Of a stretch of DNA of 64,000 bases, positions 19,619 to 27,191 are shown in pieces. Position numbers and translations under genes: made by a program. The notes below the pieces were generated by a model, which ran no database searches, was not told the DNA's origin, and saw nothing but the letters and a program-made list of their open reading frames with translations. Origin of the DNA: Marinobacter pelagius (GTDB lineage Bacteria; Pseudomonadota; Gammaproteobacteria; Pseudomonadales; Oleiphilaceae); assembly GCF_900114925.1 (NCBI RefSeq), contig NZ_FOUR01000001.1:865369-929368 (forward strand), written 5' to 3'. Numbering within the stretch: position 1 is the first letter of the stretch; every line of letters begins with the position of its first letter.

Positions 19619-20320
19619 TCAGACCTCATGGGCGTTCCAGCGGTAACCCATGCCGTAGGCGGTCTGGATGCCATCGAACCGGTCGTCCACCTGCTGGAAT
19701 TTACGGCGGATGCGCTTGATGTGAGAAGTCACGGTGTTGTCGTCGAGCACGGTGCTGGCGGCTTCCATCAGCTGATCCCGGCTGCGCACGTGGCCGGGGT
19801 GGCGGACCAGCGAGTGCAACATCCAGAATTCGGTGACGGTCAGGTCAATGGGCTGGTCGTTCCAGGCCACGGTCATGCGGTCCACGTTCAGGGTGAGCCG
19901 GCCCCGCCGGAGCAGTTCGTCCGGTTTCTGCAGCGCCTCGGCCCAGGCATCGGCCCGGCGCAGCAACGCGGTGATCCGGGCCAGCAGATGATCGATGCTC
20001 ATGTCCTTGGTGACATAGTCATCGGCGCCCAGCCGCAGGCCGTGAACCGTGTCGATGTCGCTGTCCCGGGCGGTCAGGAAGATGATCGGCAGGGTCATCG
20101 ACAGCTGCCTGAGATCCTGGCACAGCAGGAATCCCCCTTCCGGCTCATCACCGAGCCCGACATCGATGATGGCAAGGTCCGGCAGCTCCTGCTGCAGCGC
20201 CTGGTAGGCCGAAGCCCGGTCCCCGTAGGCCGAGACCCGGTAGCCACGGCGCTCGAAGGCGGCCCGGTAATTGTCCCGGATCGCGGGTTCGTCTTCGATC
20301 AGCACAAGGTGTTTCTTCAT
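19619..20320 (-). CDS. pdsR: Proteobacterial dedicated sortase system response regulator
   Basis: 233-residue OmpR-type regulator. The receiver has the acidic pocket LIEDEP, phospho-acceptor Asp in IIDVGLG and the conserved lysine in VTKD. The winged-helix C-terminal half includes LTVTEFWMLHSLVRHPG and the recognition region DNTVTSHIKRIRRKF. It precedes pdsS and is divergent from the sortase target gene, whose promoter in the 188-base gap (20321-20508) it may control. That gap shows no repeated operator I could pick out. Confidence 0.92.
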   Translation of the reverse strand: MKKHLVLIEDEPAIRDNYRAAFERRGYRVSAYGDRASAYQALQQELPDLAIIDVGLGDEPEGGFLLCQDLRQLSMTLPIIFLTARDSDIDTVHGLRLGADDYVTKDMSIDHLLARITALLRRADAWAEALQKPDELLRRGRLTLNVDRMTVAWNDQPIDLTVTEFWMLHSLVRHPGHVRSRDQLMEAASTVLDDNTVTSHIKRIRRKFQQVDDRFDGIQTAYGMGYRWNAHEV

Positions 20321-20508
20321 GGTCGTCGACCGGTTGTCTGCATGGAGTCCCTATTTAACCATGGCAACCGGTCAGGACAAGGTCCAGGGGCCTGTTGCCA
20401 TAATTGATCATTATTCGTCGCCGTATTGTCGCACTCTGCCACGGCCTGCACCTTTCGGGTTGGTGAAATAGCGGTCATCCACGGAATTGATCGGGAAAGG
20501 ACCTTGTG

Positions 20509-22626
20509 ATGATGCTATCGACGACCCTGCTGAGACTTTCAGTGCCGGCAAAACCCGCACACCGGGCCCGGCTGCGCCGGTTCATGGAGGGCATCACCCT
20601 CTGGCTGGCATTCCTGTTGCTCCTGTTCGTTCAGCCCCTTTACGCCGAGGCGAATGTGGCCGATGAACTCCAGCCCGGACTGCTGCACTTCACCGACAAC
20701 CGGGGTGACTGGCAGGAACCCGCGCTGGTGCTTGACAGTGACTTTGATGTGACGGTCAGCGGACTGATTGCCGAAACCCGTCTCACCCGGCATTTCCGCA
20801 ACACCAGTGACCACTGGCGCGAAGGTGTCTTTGTGTTCCCGCTGCCGGAGAAGGCCAGCGTCTATGCCCTGACCATGACGGTGGGAGAGCGCACGATCAC
20901 CGGTGAAGTGCGCCCGAAAGCGCAGGCCCGCCAGGAGTATGCCGAGGCCCGGGACAGTGGCCGGCAGGCCGCGACAGTGGAGCAGCAACGCCCGAACCTG
21001 TTCACGTCCCGGGTGGCCAATATACCGCCCGGAGAAGATATAAGCATCGAGCTGCGCTATCAGCAGCCGGTGAATTACCGGGACGGTCAGTTCTCGTTGC
21101 GACTGCCCACCACCCTGACACCCCGATACATGCCCGGGCCGATGCTGCCGACGGGCGAAGCCTCTGGCTGGAGTGATGGCTGGGCCATTGCCACCCGGGA
21201 AGTGCCGGATGCCGATGCCATCAGTCCGTTCACGGTGCGGCCGGAGGACGTTGCCGCCGACAGCCACCGCGCCAGCATCAGCGTGTCTCTCAATGCGGGA
21301 CTGGAACTGGCAGACGTCACCAGCCCCGGCCACGAACTGGAAACCCGGACCGATGGGCAGGAGGTCCATGCTTCGCCTTCGGAAGGAACAGTGCTTATGA
21401 ATCGGGACTTCGTGCTCCGCTGGCGTCCGGTTCGTGGCAGGGAACCGGTGGCCGCGGTTTTCCATGAGCAATTCGGTGGTGAGGATTACCTGATGACCAT
21501 GGTGGTACCGGGCGTCACGCAGGATAGGGTCCTGCCCCGGGACCTCGTGTTCGTGATCGATACCTCCGGTTCCATGGCCGGCGAATCCATCCGCCAGGCC
21601 AGGCAGGCGCTCGGGCGGGGCCTGGACACTCTCTCCGCCGCCGACCGGTTCAATGTCATCCAGTTCAATTCACAACCCCACGCCCTGTTCATGGCGCCGG
21701 TGCCGGCCGATGGCAACAACCTGGCCCGCGCCCGTCGTTATGTCAGCCGGTTACAGGCCGAGGGTGGCACGGAAATGGCGTCTGCCCTGTCGCTGGCACT
21801 CGGCGGGGCCGGACATGATGACACAGATGATGCCGCACGGGTCCGGCAGGTGGTCTTCATTACCGATGGCGCTGTGGGCAACGAGGCGGGGCTATTCGGG
21901 CAGATTCGCGAGCAGTTGGGTAACCAGCGTCTGTTCACCGTCGGCATCGGTTCGGCCCCCAATATGCACTTCATGCGGGAGGCCGCCCGTTGGGGGCGGG
22001 GTACCTATACCGCCGTCAGCAATCCGGCGGATCTCGGTGGCCCGCTGGAGACCCTGTTTTCGGCCATGGAGGCACCGGTGCTGACGGGGCTCCGGGCACA
22101 ATGGCCCGTGATCGATGCCGAAGCCTTCCCGGAACGCCCGGGCGACCTGTTCCGGGGTGAACCGCTGATCCAGGTCGTTCGCGGTGTGCCTCCGGTAGGG
22201 CAGCTGTCGGTTACCGGCCTGGCACCGGATGGCAAGCGCTGGGAGCGGACATTGGACCTCCGGCAGTCTGCAGAGGGTACCGGGCTGCACCGGCGCTGGG
22301 CCCGTGCGAAGATTGACAGCTTACTGGACCGGGCCAGGATTCAGGGCGAGCAGCCGGATGAGGAGCGGATTGTCCGGCTGGCGATGGCGCACAGCCTGAT
22401 GTCACCGTTTACCAGTTTCGTGGCGGTGGACAGCACACCGGTGCGCTCTGGTAATGATCCGTTGCTCGCTGAGAGCGTGCCTACCCTGTTGCCGGCCGGA
22501 ACCTCATCCGGAATGCTGCGATATCCCCAGACCGCCACCATTTCACCGCTACTCATTGCCCTGGGGCTTGTGGGCACGATGTTCAGCGCAGCGATCGTGC
22601 TCCTGCGCGGGAGGGTAGCGCTGTGA
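20509..22626 (+). CDS. Marine proteobacterial sortase target protein (VIT + VWA)
   Basis: 705 residues from ATG 20509 (GTG 20506 and ATG 20512 are close alternatives; GGAAAGGA ends about eight bases upstream). A membrane signal (ITLWLAFLLLLFVQPLYAEA) leads a vault/inter-alpha-trypsin (VIT) domain, then a von Willebrand A domain with the metal site DTSGS at about residue 350. The C-terminus has the three-part sorting signal: YPQTA at about 672-676, a hydrophobic stretch (ISPLLIALGLVGTMFSAAIV) and an Arg-containing end. The motif differs from LPXTG at position one. The protein is expected to be cut and attached by the adjacent sortase; its adhesive role is inferred from the VWA domain. Confidence 0.9.
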   Translation: MMLSTTLLRLSVPAKPAHRARLRRFMEGITLWLAFLLLLFVQPLYAEANVADELQPGLLHFTDNRGDWQEPALVLDSDFDVTVSGLIAETRLTRHFRNTSDHWREGVFVFPLPEKASVYALTMTVGERTITGEVRPKAQARQEYAEARDSGRQAATVEQQRPNLFTSRVANIPPGEDISIELRYQQPVNYRDGQFSLRLPTTLTPRYMPGPMLPTGEASGWSDGWAIATREVPDADAISPFTVRPEDVAADSHRASISVSLNAGLELADVTSPGHELETRTDGQEVHASPSEGTVLMNRDFVLRWRPVRGREPVAAVFHEQFGGEDYLMTMVVPGVTQDRVLPRDLVFVIDTSGSMAGESIRQARQALGRGLDTLSAADRFNVIQFNSQPHALFMAPVPADGNNLARARRYVSRLQAEGGTEMASALSLALGGAGHDDTDDAARVRQVVFITDGAVGNEAGLFGQIREQLGNQRLFTVGIGSAPNMHFMREAARWGRGTYTAVSNPADLGGPLETLFSAMEAPVLTGLRAQWPVIDAEAFPERPGDLFRGEPLIQVVRGVPPVGQLSVTGLAPDGKRWERTLDLRQSAEGTGLHRRWARAKIDSLLDRARIQGEQPDEERIVRLAMAHSLMSPFTSFVAVDSTPVRSGNDPLLAESVPTLLPAGTSSGMLRYPQTATISPLLIALGLVGTMFSAAIVLLRGRVAL

Positions 22627-23225
22627 ACCGGATCCTTTTGCTGCTGCTCAGTTCTTCCGCCACTTTACTGGTGTTCGGGCTTTGGATACCCATCAAGGCG
22701 GTGGTCGCCCAGGAGCTGCTGGCGCTGGCGTGGGCAGAGAGCCAGGCCCGGCAGACCGAAACCCGGCCCTGGCCCTGGGCGGACACCTGGCCGGTGGCCA
22801 GGATGGCACTGCCGGAACTGGACCGGTCCATGATTGTGCTGGAGGGTACCCACGGTGAGAGTCTGGCCTTTGGTCCGGGCCGCGTGCTTGGCGGCTTACC
22901 CGGCGAGGGCCCGGTCATCATTGCGGGTCACCGGGATACCCACTTCCGCCAGCTCAACGAACTGGCGCCCGGAAGCGGGATTCGTCTGCAGGGCCGTGAT
23001 GGCCAGTGGCAGGACTACCAGGTCGAGGCATCCCGGGTGGTGGACAGTCGTCGGGAGCAGATTGACACCCAGCGCCTGTCCGCGAACACACTGTTGCTGG
23101 TGACCTGCTACCCGTTCGAGAGCCTGGATGCCGGCGGGCCGCTGCGTTACGTGGTGACGGCACGGCGCCAGAATCCGGCACCGGGTAACCGGCTGGAACA
23201 AATTGATACTGTTGCCGGGCTATGA
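22623..23225 (+). CDS. Class of sortase dedicated to marine proteobacteria
   Basis: 200-residue transpeptidase. One N-terminal membrane anchor (ILLLLLSSSATLLVFGLWIP) precedes the sortase beta-barrel. The catalytic triad is visible: H103 in AGHRDTHF, C162 in LVTCYPF and R175 in PLRYVV, with the usual C-to-R spacing of 13. GTG 22623 overlaps the target gene stop by four bases (GTGA), so enzyme and its probable sole substrate are translationally coupled. It acts in the inner membrane, facing the periplasm; how attachment works in a Gram-negative envelope is unresolved. Confidence 0.93.
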   Translation: MNRILLLLLSSSATLLVFGLWIPIKAVVAQELLALAWAESQARQTETRPWPWADTWPVARMALPELDRSMIVLEGTHGESLAFGPGRVLGGLPGEGPVIIAGHRDTHFRQLNELAPGSGIRLQGRDGQWQDYQVEASRVVDSRREQIDTQRLSANTLLLVTCYPFESLDAGGPLRYVVTARRQNPAPGNRLEQIDTVAGL

Positions 23226-23276
23226 CCTTGGCGTACACTTGTGCGCCAGTTTTATGCAACAGAGTAGCTGTACCTG

Positions 23277-24002
23277 ATGGGTGTTTTGAGAAAGCTGTTG
23301 GCGTGGCTGAGCGTGCCGGTAATCAGCCTGTTGGCACTGGTTCTGTACCTTGCCCGCCCGTTCAATCCGGATAACAACCGTATGCTGGGATGGGTAGTTG
23401 CCCGTTTCGGACGCTGGATCCTGGGTATGGAGCGTCCTGTCGAAGGCCGGGAGAACATGCCGCAGGACCGGCCCACCGTGGTGATCGCCAATCACCAGCA
23501 TAACGATGATCTGTTTGTGATGGGGGATCTGCTGCCTCCACGGACGGTTACGGTTGGAAAATCCTCCCTGGTCTGGTTGCCGTTTTTCGGTCAGGTATTC
23601 TGGCTGGGGGGCAACGTCATCCTGAACCGGTCCCGCTCAAAGAAAGCCGTCGCGGCCATGCAGCTGGTCGGCGAAACCATCGCCCACGACCGGAAAAGCC
23701 TGTGGGTGTTCCCCGAGGGTACCCGCAGCCATGGCAAGGGGCTGGGTAGCTTCAAGAAGGGTGCCTTCCATGCCGCTCTTGCTTCCGGCGCCCCGATCAC
23801 CATGGTCTGTGCCAGTGAATACGCCGACAAAACCTGTCGCCTGCTGGGGCGCCGTGAGCCTGTGGCTATCCGAATCCTTCCCCCGATCGAAACCGCTGAT
23901 CTCAGACCCGAGGATGTGCCCGAGCTGATCGAGCGCTGCCGGTCCCGGATGGCCGAGGCCATTGCCTCCATCACGCCCGCTTCCAGTGTCGGAAGTGCTT
24001 GA
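23277..24002 (+). CDS. PlsC-type 1-acylglycerol-3-phosphate acyltransferase
   Basis: 241-residue membrane acyltransferase. The catalytic HX4D is in NHQHNDDLF, the substrate-binding motif is FPEGTRS, and GAPITMVC is the fourth block. An N-terminal membrane helix (LSVPVISLLALVLYLA) precedes it. It probably converts lysophosphatidic acid to phosphatidic acid with acyl-CoA or acyl-ACP, possibly as a paralog of the main PlsC. It follows the sortase gene by 51 bases on the same strand, with no clear functional link. Confidence 0.9.
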   Translation: MGVLRKLLAWLSVPVISLLALVLYLARPFNPDNNRMLGWVVARFGRWILGMERPVEGRENMPQDRPTVVIANHQHNDDLFVMGDLLPPRTVTVGKSSLVWLPFFGQVFWLGGNVILNRSRSKKAVAAMQLVGETIAHDRKSLWVFPEGTRSHGKGLGSFKKGAFHAALASGAPITMVCASEYADKTCRLLGRREPVAIRILPPIETADLRPEDVPELIERCRSRMAEAIASITPASSVGSA

Positions 24003-24075
24003 AGCACTGCAGGAAACAGGGCAGTCTTTGCGTGGACTGACCGTTTCTTGAAGCATCCTCAGGGAGAGGCGAGAG

Positions 24076-24318
24076 ATGAACCTGATTTATTTTCTGATTA
24101 TTGGTGGTGTGGCCGGCTGGCTGGCCGGGCTGATCATGAAGGGGCGCGGCTTTGGTGTACTGGCCAACATTGGTATCGGTATCGTCGGCTCGTTCATTGG
24201 TGGTTTTCTGTTCGGGCTTTTGCAGTTGTCAGCCCAGGGCGCGGTTGGACGGCTGGTAACGGCCACCGTCGGGGCTGTTCTGCTATTGGCCATCGTTAAC
24301 AAGATCAAGAAGGGTTAA
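24076..24318 (+). CDS. GlsB/YeaQ/YmgE-family small membrane protein
   Basis: 80 residues, three hydrophobic glycine-rich segments (IYFLIIGGVAGWLAGLIMKG, NIGIGIVGSFIGGFLFGLL, VTATVGAVLLLAIV). This is the stress-related transglycosylase-associated family; biochemical function unknown. AGGGAGAGGCGAGAG precedes ATG 24076. Two bases separate it from the MAPEG gene, so they are one transcript ending at the terminator 24742-24765. Confidence 0.92.
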   Translation: MNLIYFLIIGGVAGWLAGLIMKGRGFGVLANIGIGIVGSFIGGFLFGLLQLSAQGAVGRLVTATVGAVLLLAIVNKIKKG

Positions 24319-24320
24319 GC

Positions 24321-24725
24321 ATGATTGTCCCGGTAACCGGTGTCTACGCCGCTGTAATCGGTTTGCTCCTGCTGGTCCTTTCGGCCCAGGTGGTAAGGTT
24401 CCGGCTCAAGTACCGCAAGGGTCTGGGCGTCACCGATGACCGGGATTTCGAGGCGGCGGTTCGCGCCCATGCCAACCTGGTGGAATATGCGCCCCTGGGG
24501 TTGCTGATGCTGGGGCTTGCGGAACTTAACGGTGTGCCCAGTGGTTTCGTGTACTGGACCGGCATGGCCCTGGTGGTGGGGCGTATCCTGCATGCCTGGG
24601 GCATGATCAATGGTCGTGGCGGGCCGCATCCGGCCCGGATGATCGGCATCCTCCTGACCTGGTTGGCGATCCTGGTGGCATCACTGCTGTTGTTCTGGAA
24701 TGTTTGGCAGGTCTACGGCGGTTGA
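24321..24725 (+). CDS. MAPEG-family membrane protein
   Basis: 134 residues, four membrane helices. The conserved loop EAAVRAHANLVEYAPLGLL is the MAPEG hallmark (ExxxRxxxNxxE-like). Eukaryotic relatives are glutathione S-transferases or eicosanoid enzymes; bacterial members are mostly uncharacterised inner membrane proteins. Coupled with the YeaQ-like gene upstream, and closed by a strong terminator. Confidence 0.92.
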   Translation: MIVPVTGVYAAVIGLLLLVLSAQVVRFRLKYRKGLGVTDDRDFEAAVRAHANLVEYAPLGLLMLGLAELNGVPSGFVYWTGMALVVGRILHAWGMINGRGGPHPARMIGILLTWLAILVASLLLFWNVWQVYGG

Positions 24726-24741
24726 ACCGCCACACAACAAG

Positions 24742-24765
24742 CGGGGGCCCATGGCCCCCGTTTTT
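24742..24765 (+). terminator. Factor-independent terminator after the MAPEG gene
   Basis: 8-bp GC-rich stem CGGGGGCC (24742-24749) with 24753-24760, 3-nt loop, then TTTTT at 24761-24765. It ends the YeaQ-MAPEG transcript and separates it from the convergent OmpA-domain gene. Confidence 0.9.
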
Positions 24766-24787
24766 GTTGTGACCTGGCCTTTCTGAA

Positions 24788-25228
24788 CTACAGGGCCTGG
24801 GCCATTTCCTGGGTCAGGTATTCCAGTTCCACCCGCCGGTTGGCGGCATGATCCTCAAGTGTGGCCAGCGGCCGGGTTGATCCCCAGTGCGCCAGCTGGA
24901 TCTGGTTCTCGCCCACGCCTTCCCGGATCAGGATTCGGGCGATGGTGCTGGCCCGCAACCGGGACAGGAATTGGTTGTAATCCTCGGTGCCAAAGTTGTC
25001 GGCATGGCCGTGGATCCGCACTTTCAACCCCGGATATTGCCGGAGATAGGCAGCGTGCTGGCGTATGATCATCAGATCATCGCAATCGAGGGCATGTTTG
25101 TTGAAACCGAAATGAAATTTCAGTCGATGAGGTCTTTGTCCCGCAGGGGTGGTCATCGCCGCCGTAAAACCTGATGCCAGCGCCGCTTTGGCCAGCAGTT
25201 CCGGGTTGTCCAAAACGAGTACGGTCAT
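24788..25228 (-). CDS. OmpA-like C-terminal domain protein without signal peptide
   Basis: 146 residues from the ATG at 25228, which has AAGGA about nine bases upstream; a longer frame reaches 25306 but has no ribosome site there. The C-terminal half is a peptidoglycan-binding OmpA fold: LKVRIHGHADNFGTEDYNQF, LSRLRASTIARIL and ANRRVELEY. Neither start gives a signal peptide or membrane segment, so export is unexplained. Possibilities are a cytoplasmic role, leaderless export, or decay of an ancestral secreted protein. It is not an obvious match for the OmpA-family member (PdsO) of the sortase system, though that system lies 2 kb away. Confidence 0.8.
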   Translation of the reverse strand: MTVLVLDNPELLAKAALASGFTAAMTTPAGQRPHRLKFHFGFNKHALDCDDLMIIRQHAAYLRQYPGLKVRIHGHADNFGTEDYNQFLSRLRASTIARILIREGVGENQIQLAHWGSTRPLATLEDHAANRRVELEYLTQEMAQAL

Positions 25229-25545
25229 GTGCAGTATCCTTGCTTCCAGTATCCGGTTTTTCTTGTTATTCCCGTCCACTATTGGTGGTGGCAGGAATAA
25301 CGGCAATTGGCGAAAGGTCGATAGGACGCGGGTGCGTCGTCAGGCTGCCACCGATTTAATGTCATTTATATGACTCCGGTGTGACAGTGTCTCGCACCGG
25401 CCCCGCTATCTGTGGGGCTGTCCACATTTCTCGGGTTAAGCCGCTGTAACCGTCGCCTCAGGACCTATTACACCGGGAAATACGGGCAGGGCTGTGGTAA
25501 AAAAGCAGGTTTTCAGGGACAGAATATGATGAATTGTGACCGCCG
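25229..25545. other. Divergent intergenic region between the OmpA-domain and rhomboid genes
   Basis: 317 bases with no gene. It should hold the promoters of both flanking genes. Visible structures: an 8-bp inverted repeat (25265-25272 with 25294-25301) in the leader of the OmpA-domain gene, and a 5-bp palindrome GTCAT-ATGAC at 25361-25374. It is more AT-rich than the coding sequence on either side. I see no convincing -35/-10 pair, riboswitch or tRNA. Confidence 0.6.
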
Positions 25546-26988
25546 ATGCTGATTATCCCCGCCGAGAATGCCGTTAACTGGAAACGCCCGCCCCTGGTCA
25601 CCCTGGGGCTGATGTTAGCCTGCCTGCTGGTTTTCCTGTTCTACCAGGGCGGAGACAGCCGCAAGATCGAGCAGGCGGTTGAGCAGTATCTCTCCCAGGA
25701 CCTCCAGGAACTGGAAGCGCCCGTCTACGAGGATTATCTGCAACGGCAGATCCAGTTCCGCGGCGAGGAAGAGCGGGTCTACGACTTGCAGGAGTTCCAG
25801 CAGCTTCGGGAGGAGAACGCAGAGTTCTGGGTTGCCATCAGCCTGATGATGGACCGCGAGTTCTACCACTACCTGCTGGAGAACCGCGATATCCACTGGG
25901 CACCGGCGGAGCGGGCATATTGGCTCGAACACCGGACTGCGATTGAACAGGAATTCATCAGCCAGCTCAGTGCCCAGCAGCTGGGCCTGGTGCCGGCCGA
26001 TCTGAAACCCTACACCCTGATTACCTACCAGTTCCTCCATGGTGGATGGGGTCACATCATCGGCAACCTGTTGTTCCTGTTCCTGCTCGGCTTCACGGTG
26101 GAGAAGGCGCTGGGCCCCGGGCGGTTCCTGATGGCCTACCTGCTGTGCGGTGCCATTTCCGGGCTGGTGTTCACGGCCTTTTCCTCAGGCAGCCCGCTTC
26201 CGCTGGTGGGGGCTTCGGGGTCGATTTCGGGGCTGATGGGCATGTACGTCGCCATCTACGGTTTGCAGAAGATCCGGTTTTTCTTTTTCCTCGGGGTGTA
26301 CTTCAACTATTTCCGGGCACCGGCGCTGGCCATGTTGCCGGTCTGGCTGGGCAAGGAGATCTACGATTACTGGTTTGCCGGCGCCACCGGTGTCGCCTAC
26401 ATGGCCCACGCCGGCGGTCTGGTAGCCGGGGCTGGCCTGGTCTGGCTGTTTGGCCGCAGCTGGCTGCATGTGCGTGAGGAGTTCTTCGAGCCGGAGGAAA
26501 GTGAACAGGACGCCCGCTTTACCACCAGCTATGCCCAGGCCATGGCGAGCCTCGGCCGGATGGAGTTCGACCTGGCCCGCCGGCAGTTTGAGGCTCTTCG
26601 CCAGCACTACCCGGACCGGCCCATCCTGCTGAAGCACCTGTACCAGCTGGCCAAGCTGAGGCCGGACCTGCCCGAGTACCGAGACCGCACCCGTGAGCTG
26701 ATGGAAGATGCCCTCAGCCGGCGGCAGCCGGAGCAGATGGTTGAAGTGTGGGAAGAATATCTCGGCAAGGGCGAGCACCACCAGCCGTTGGCCGCCGAGG
26801 ACCACAACCGGGTGTTGTTCACCAGCCTGAAGCAGCAGAACTTCAAGGCCGCGGAGAAGGCCTTCGAGCGGCTGCGGGCCACCGGGGATGAACTGCTGAC
26901 CTCAGAGGCCTGTCGCCTGCTGGTGAGTGAGTTCGAGAAGCGGCAGATGGAGCCCAAGGCGAGGCATTATCGGCAGTTGCTGACCTGA
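25546..26988 (+). CDS. Rhomboid-family intramembrane serine protease with C-terminal TPR-like region
   Basis: 480 residues. TM1 (about 18-36) is followed by an unusually long charged insertion of some 130 residues. The six-helix rhomboid core follows, with HGGWGHIIGNLLF, catalytic Ser224 in GASGSISGLMG and catalytic His288 in MAHAGG. The last 170 residues are helical and resemble TPR repeats (FTTSYAQAMASLGRMEFDLA, FEALRQHYPDRPILLKHLYQ), likely a docking platform. It cleaves membrane-anchored substrates in the inner membrane; the substrate is unknown. ATG 25546 lacks a good ribosome site, but no better in-frame start exists. The convergent gene after the palindromes also ends in TPR-like helices. 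Confidence 0.9.
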   Translation: MLIIPAENAVNWKRPPLVTLGLMLACLLVFLFYQGGDSRKIEQAVEQYLSQDLQELEAPVYEDYLQRQIQFRGEEERVYDLQEFQQLREENAEFWVAISLMMDREFYHYLLENRDIHWAPAERAYWLEHRTAIEQEFISQLSAQQLGLVPADLKPYTLITYQFLHGGWGHIIGNLLFLFLLGFTVEKALGPGRFLMAYLLCGAISGLVFTAFSSGSPLPLVGASGSISGLMGMYVAIYGLQKIRFFFFLGVYFNYFRAPALAMLPVWLGKEIYDYWFAGATGVAYMAHAGGLVAGAGLVWLFGRSWLHVREEFFEPEESEQDARFTTSYAQAMASLGRMEFDLARRQFEALRQHYPDRPILLKHLYQLAKLRPDLPEYRDRTRELMEDALSRRQPEQMVEVWEEYLGKGEHHQPLAAEDHNRVLFTSLKQQNFKAAEKAFERLRATGDELLTSEACRLLVSEFEKRQMEPKARHYRQLLT

Positions 26989-27011
26989 GCGGGCTGGCCG
27001 GTGGTGAAAAT

Positions 27012-27041
27012 GGGGTCAGAAGAAAGTTTTCTTCAGACCCC
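27012..27041. repeat. REP-like palindrome, imperfect (GAAGAA arm type)
   Basis: 30 nt, GGGGTCAGAAGAAA arm with one inner mismatch against the 3' arm. First of three palindromes at 66-67 base intervals between two convergent genes. Confidence 0.8.
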
Positions 27042-27077
27042 TACCTCAGACCAACCCCGGCAGTTCGCCTCCAAACC

Positions 27078-27107
27078 GGGGTCAGATGAAAGCCTTCATC
27101 TGACCCC
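27078..27107. repeat. REP-like palindrome (GATGAA arm type)
   Basis: 30 nt, arms GGGGTCAGATGAA and its complement around a 4-nt centre. Second of the 27-kb cluster. Confidence 0.85.
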
Positions 27108-27144
27108 ACCTTGGGCCCAACCTCCTCAGCTTCTCGCTAACCCC

Positions 27145-27174
27145 GGGGTCAGATGAAAGCTTTCATCTGACCCC
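27145..27174. repeat. REP-like palindrome, perfect 30-nt
   Basis: A fully self-complementary 30-nt sequence with GATGAA-type arms and AGCT centre. Third of the 27-kb cluster, ending 18 bases from the stop of the minus-strand gene, where it may serve as transcript end for both convergent genes. Confidence 0.9.
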
Positions 27175-27191
27175 AACTTCATCTTCACGCC

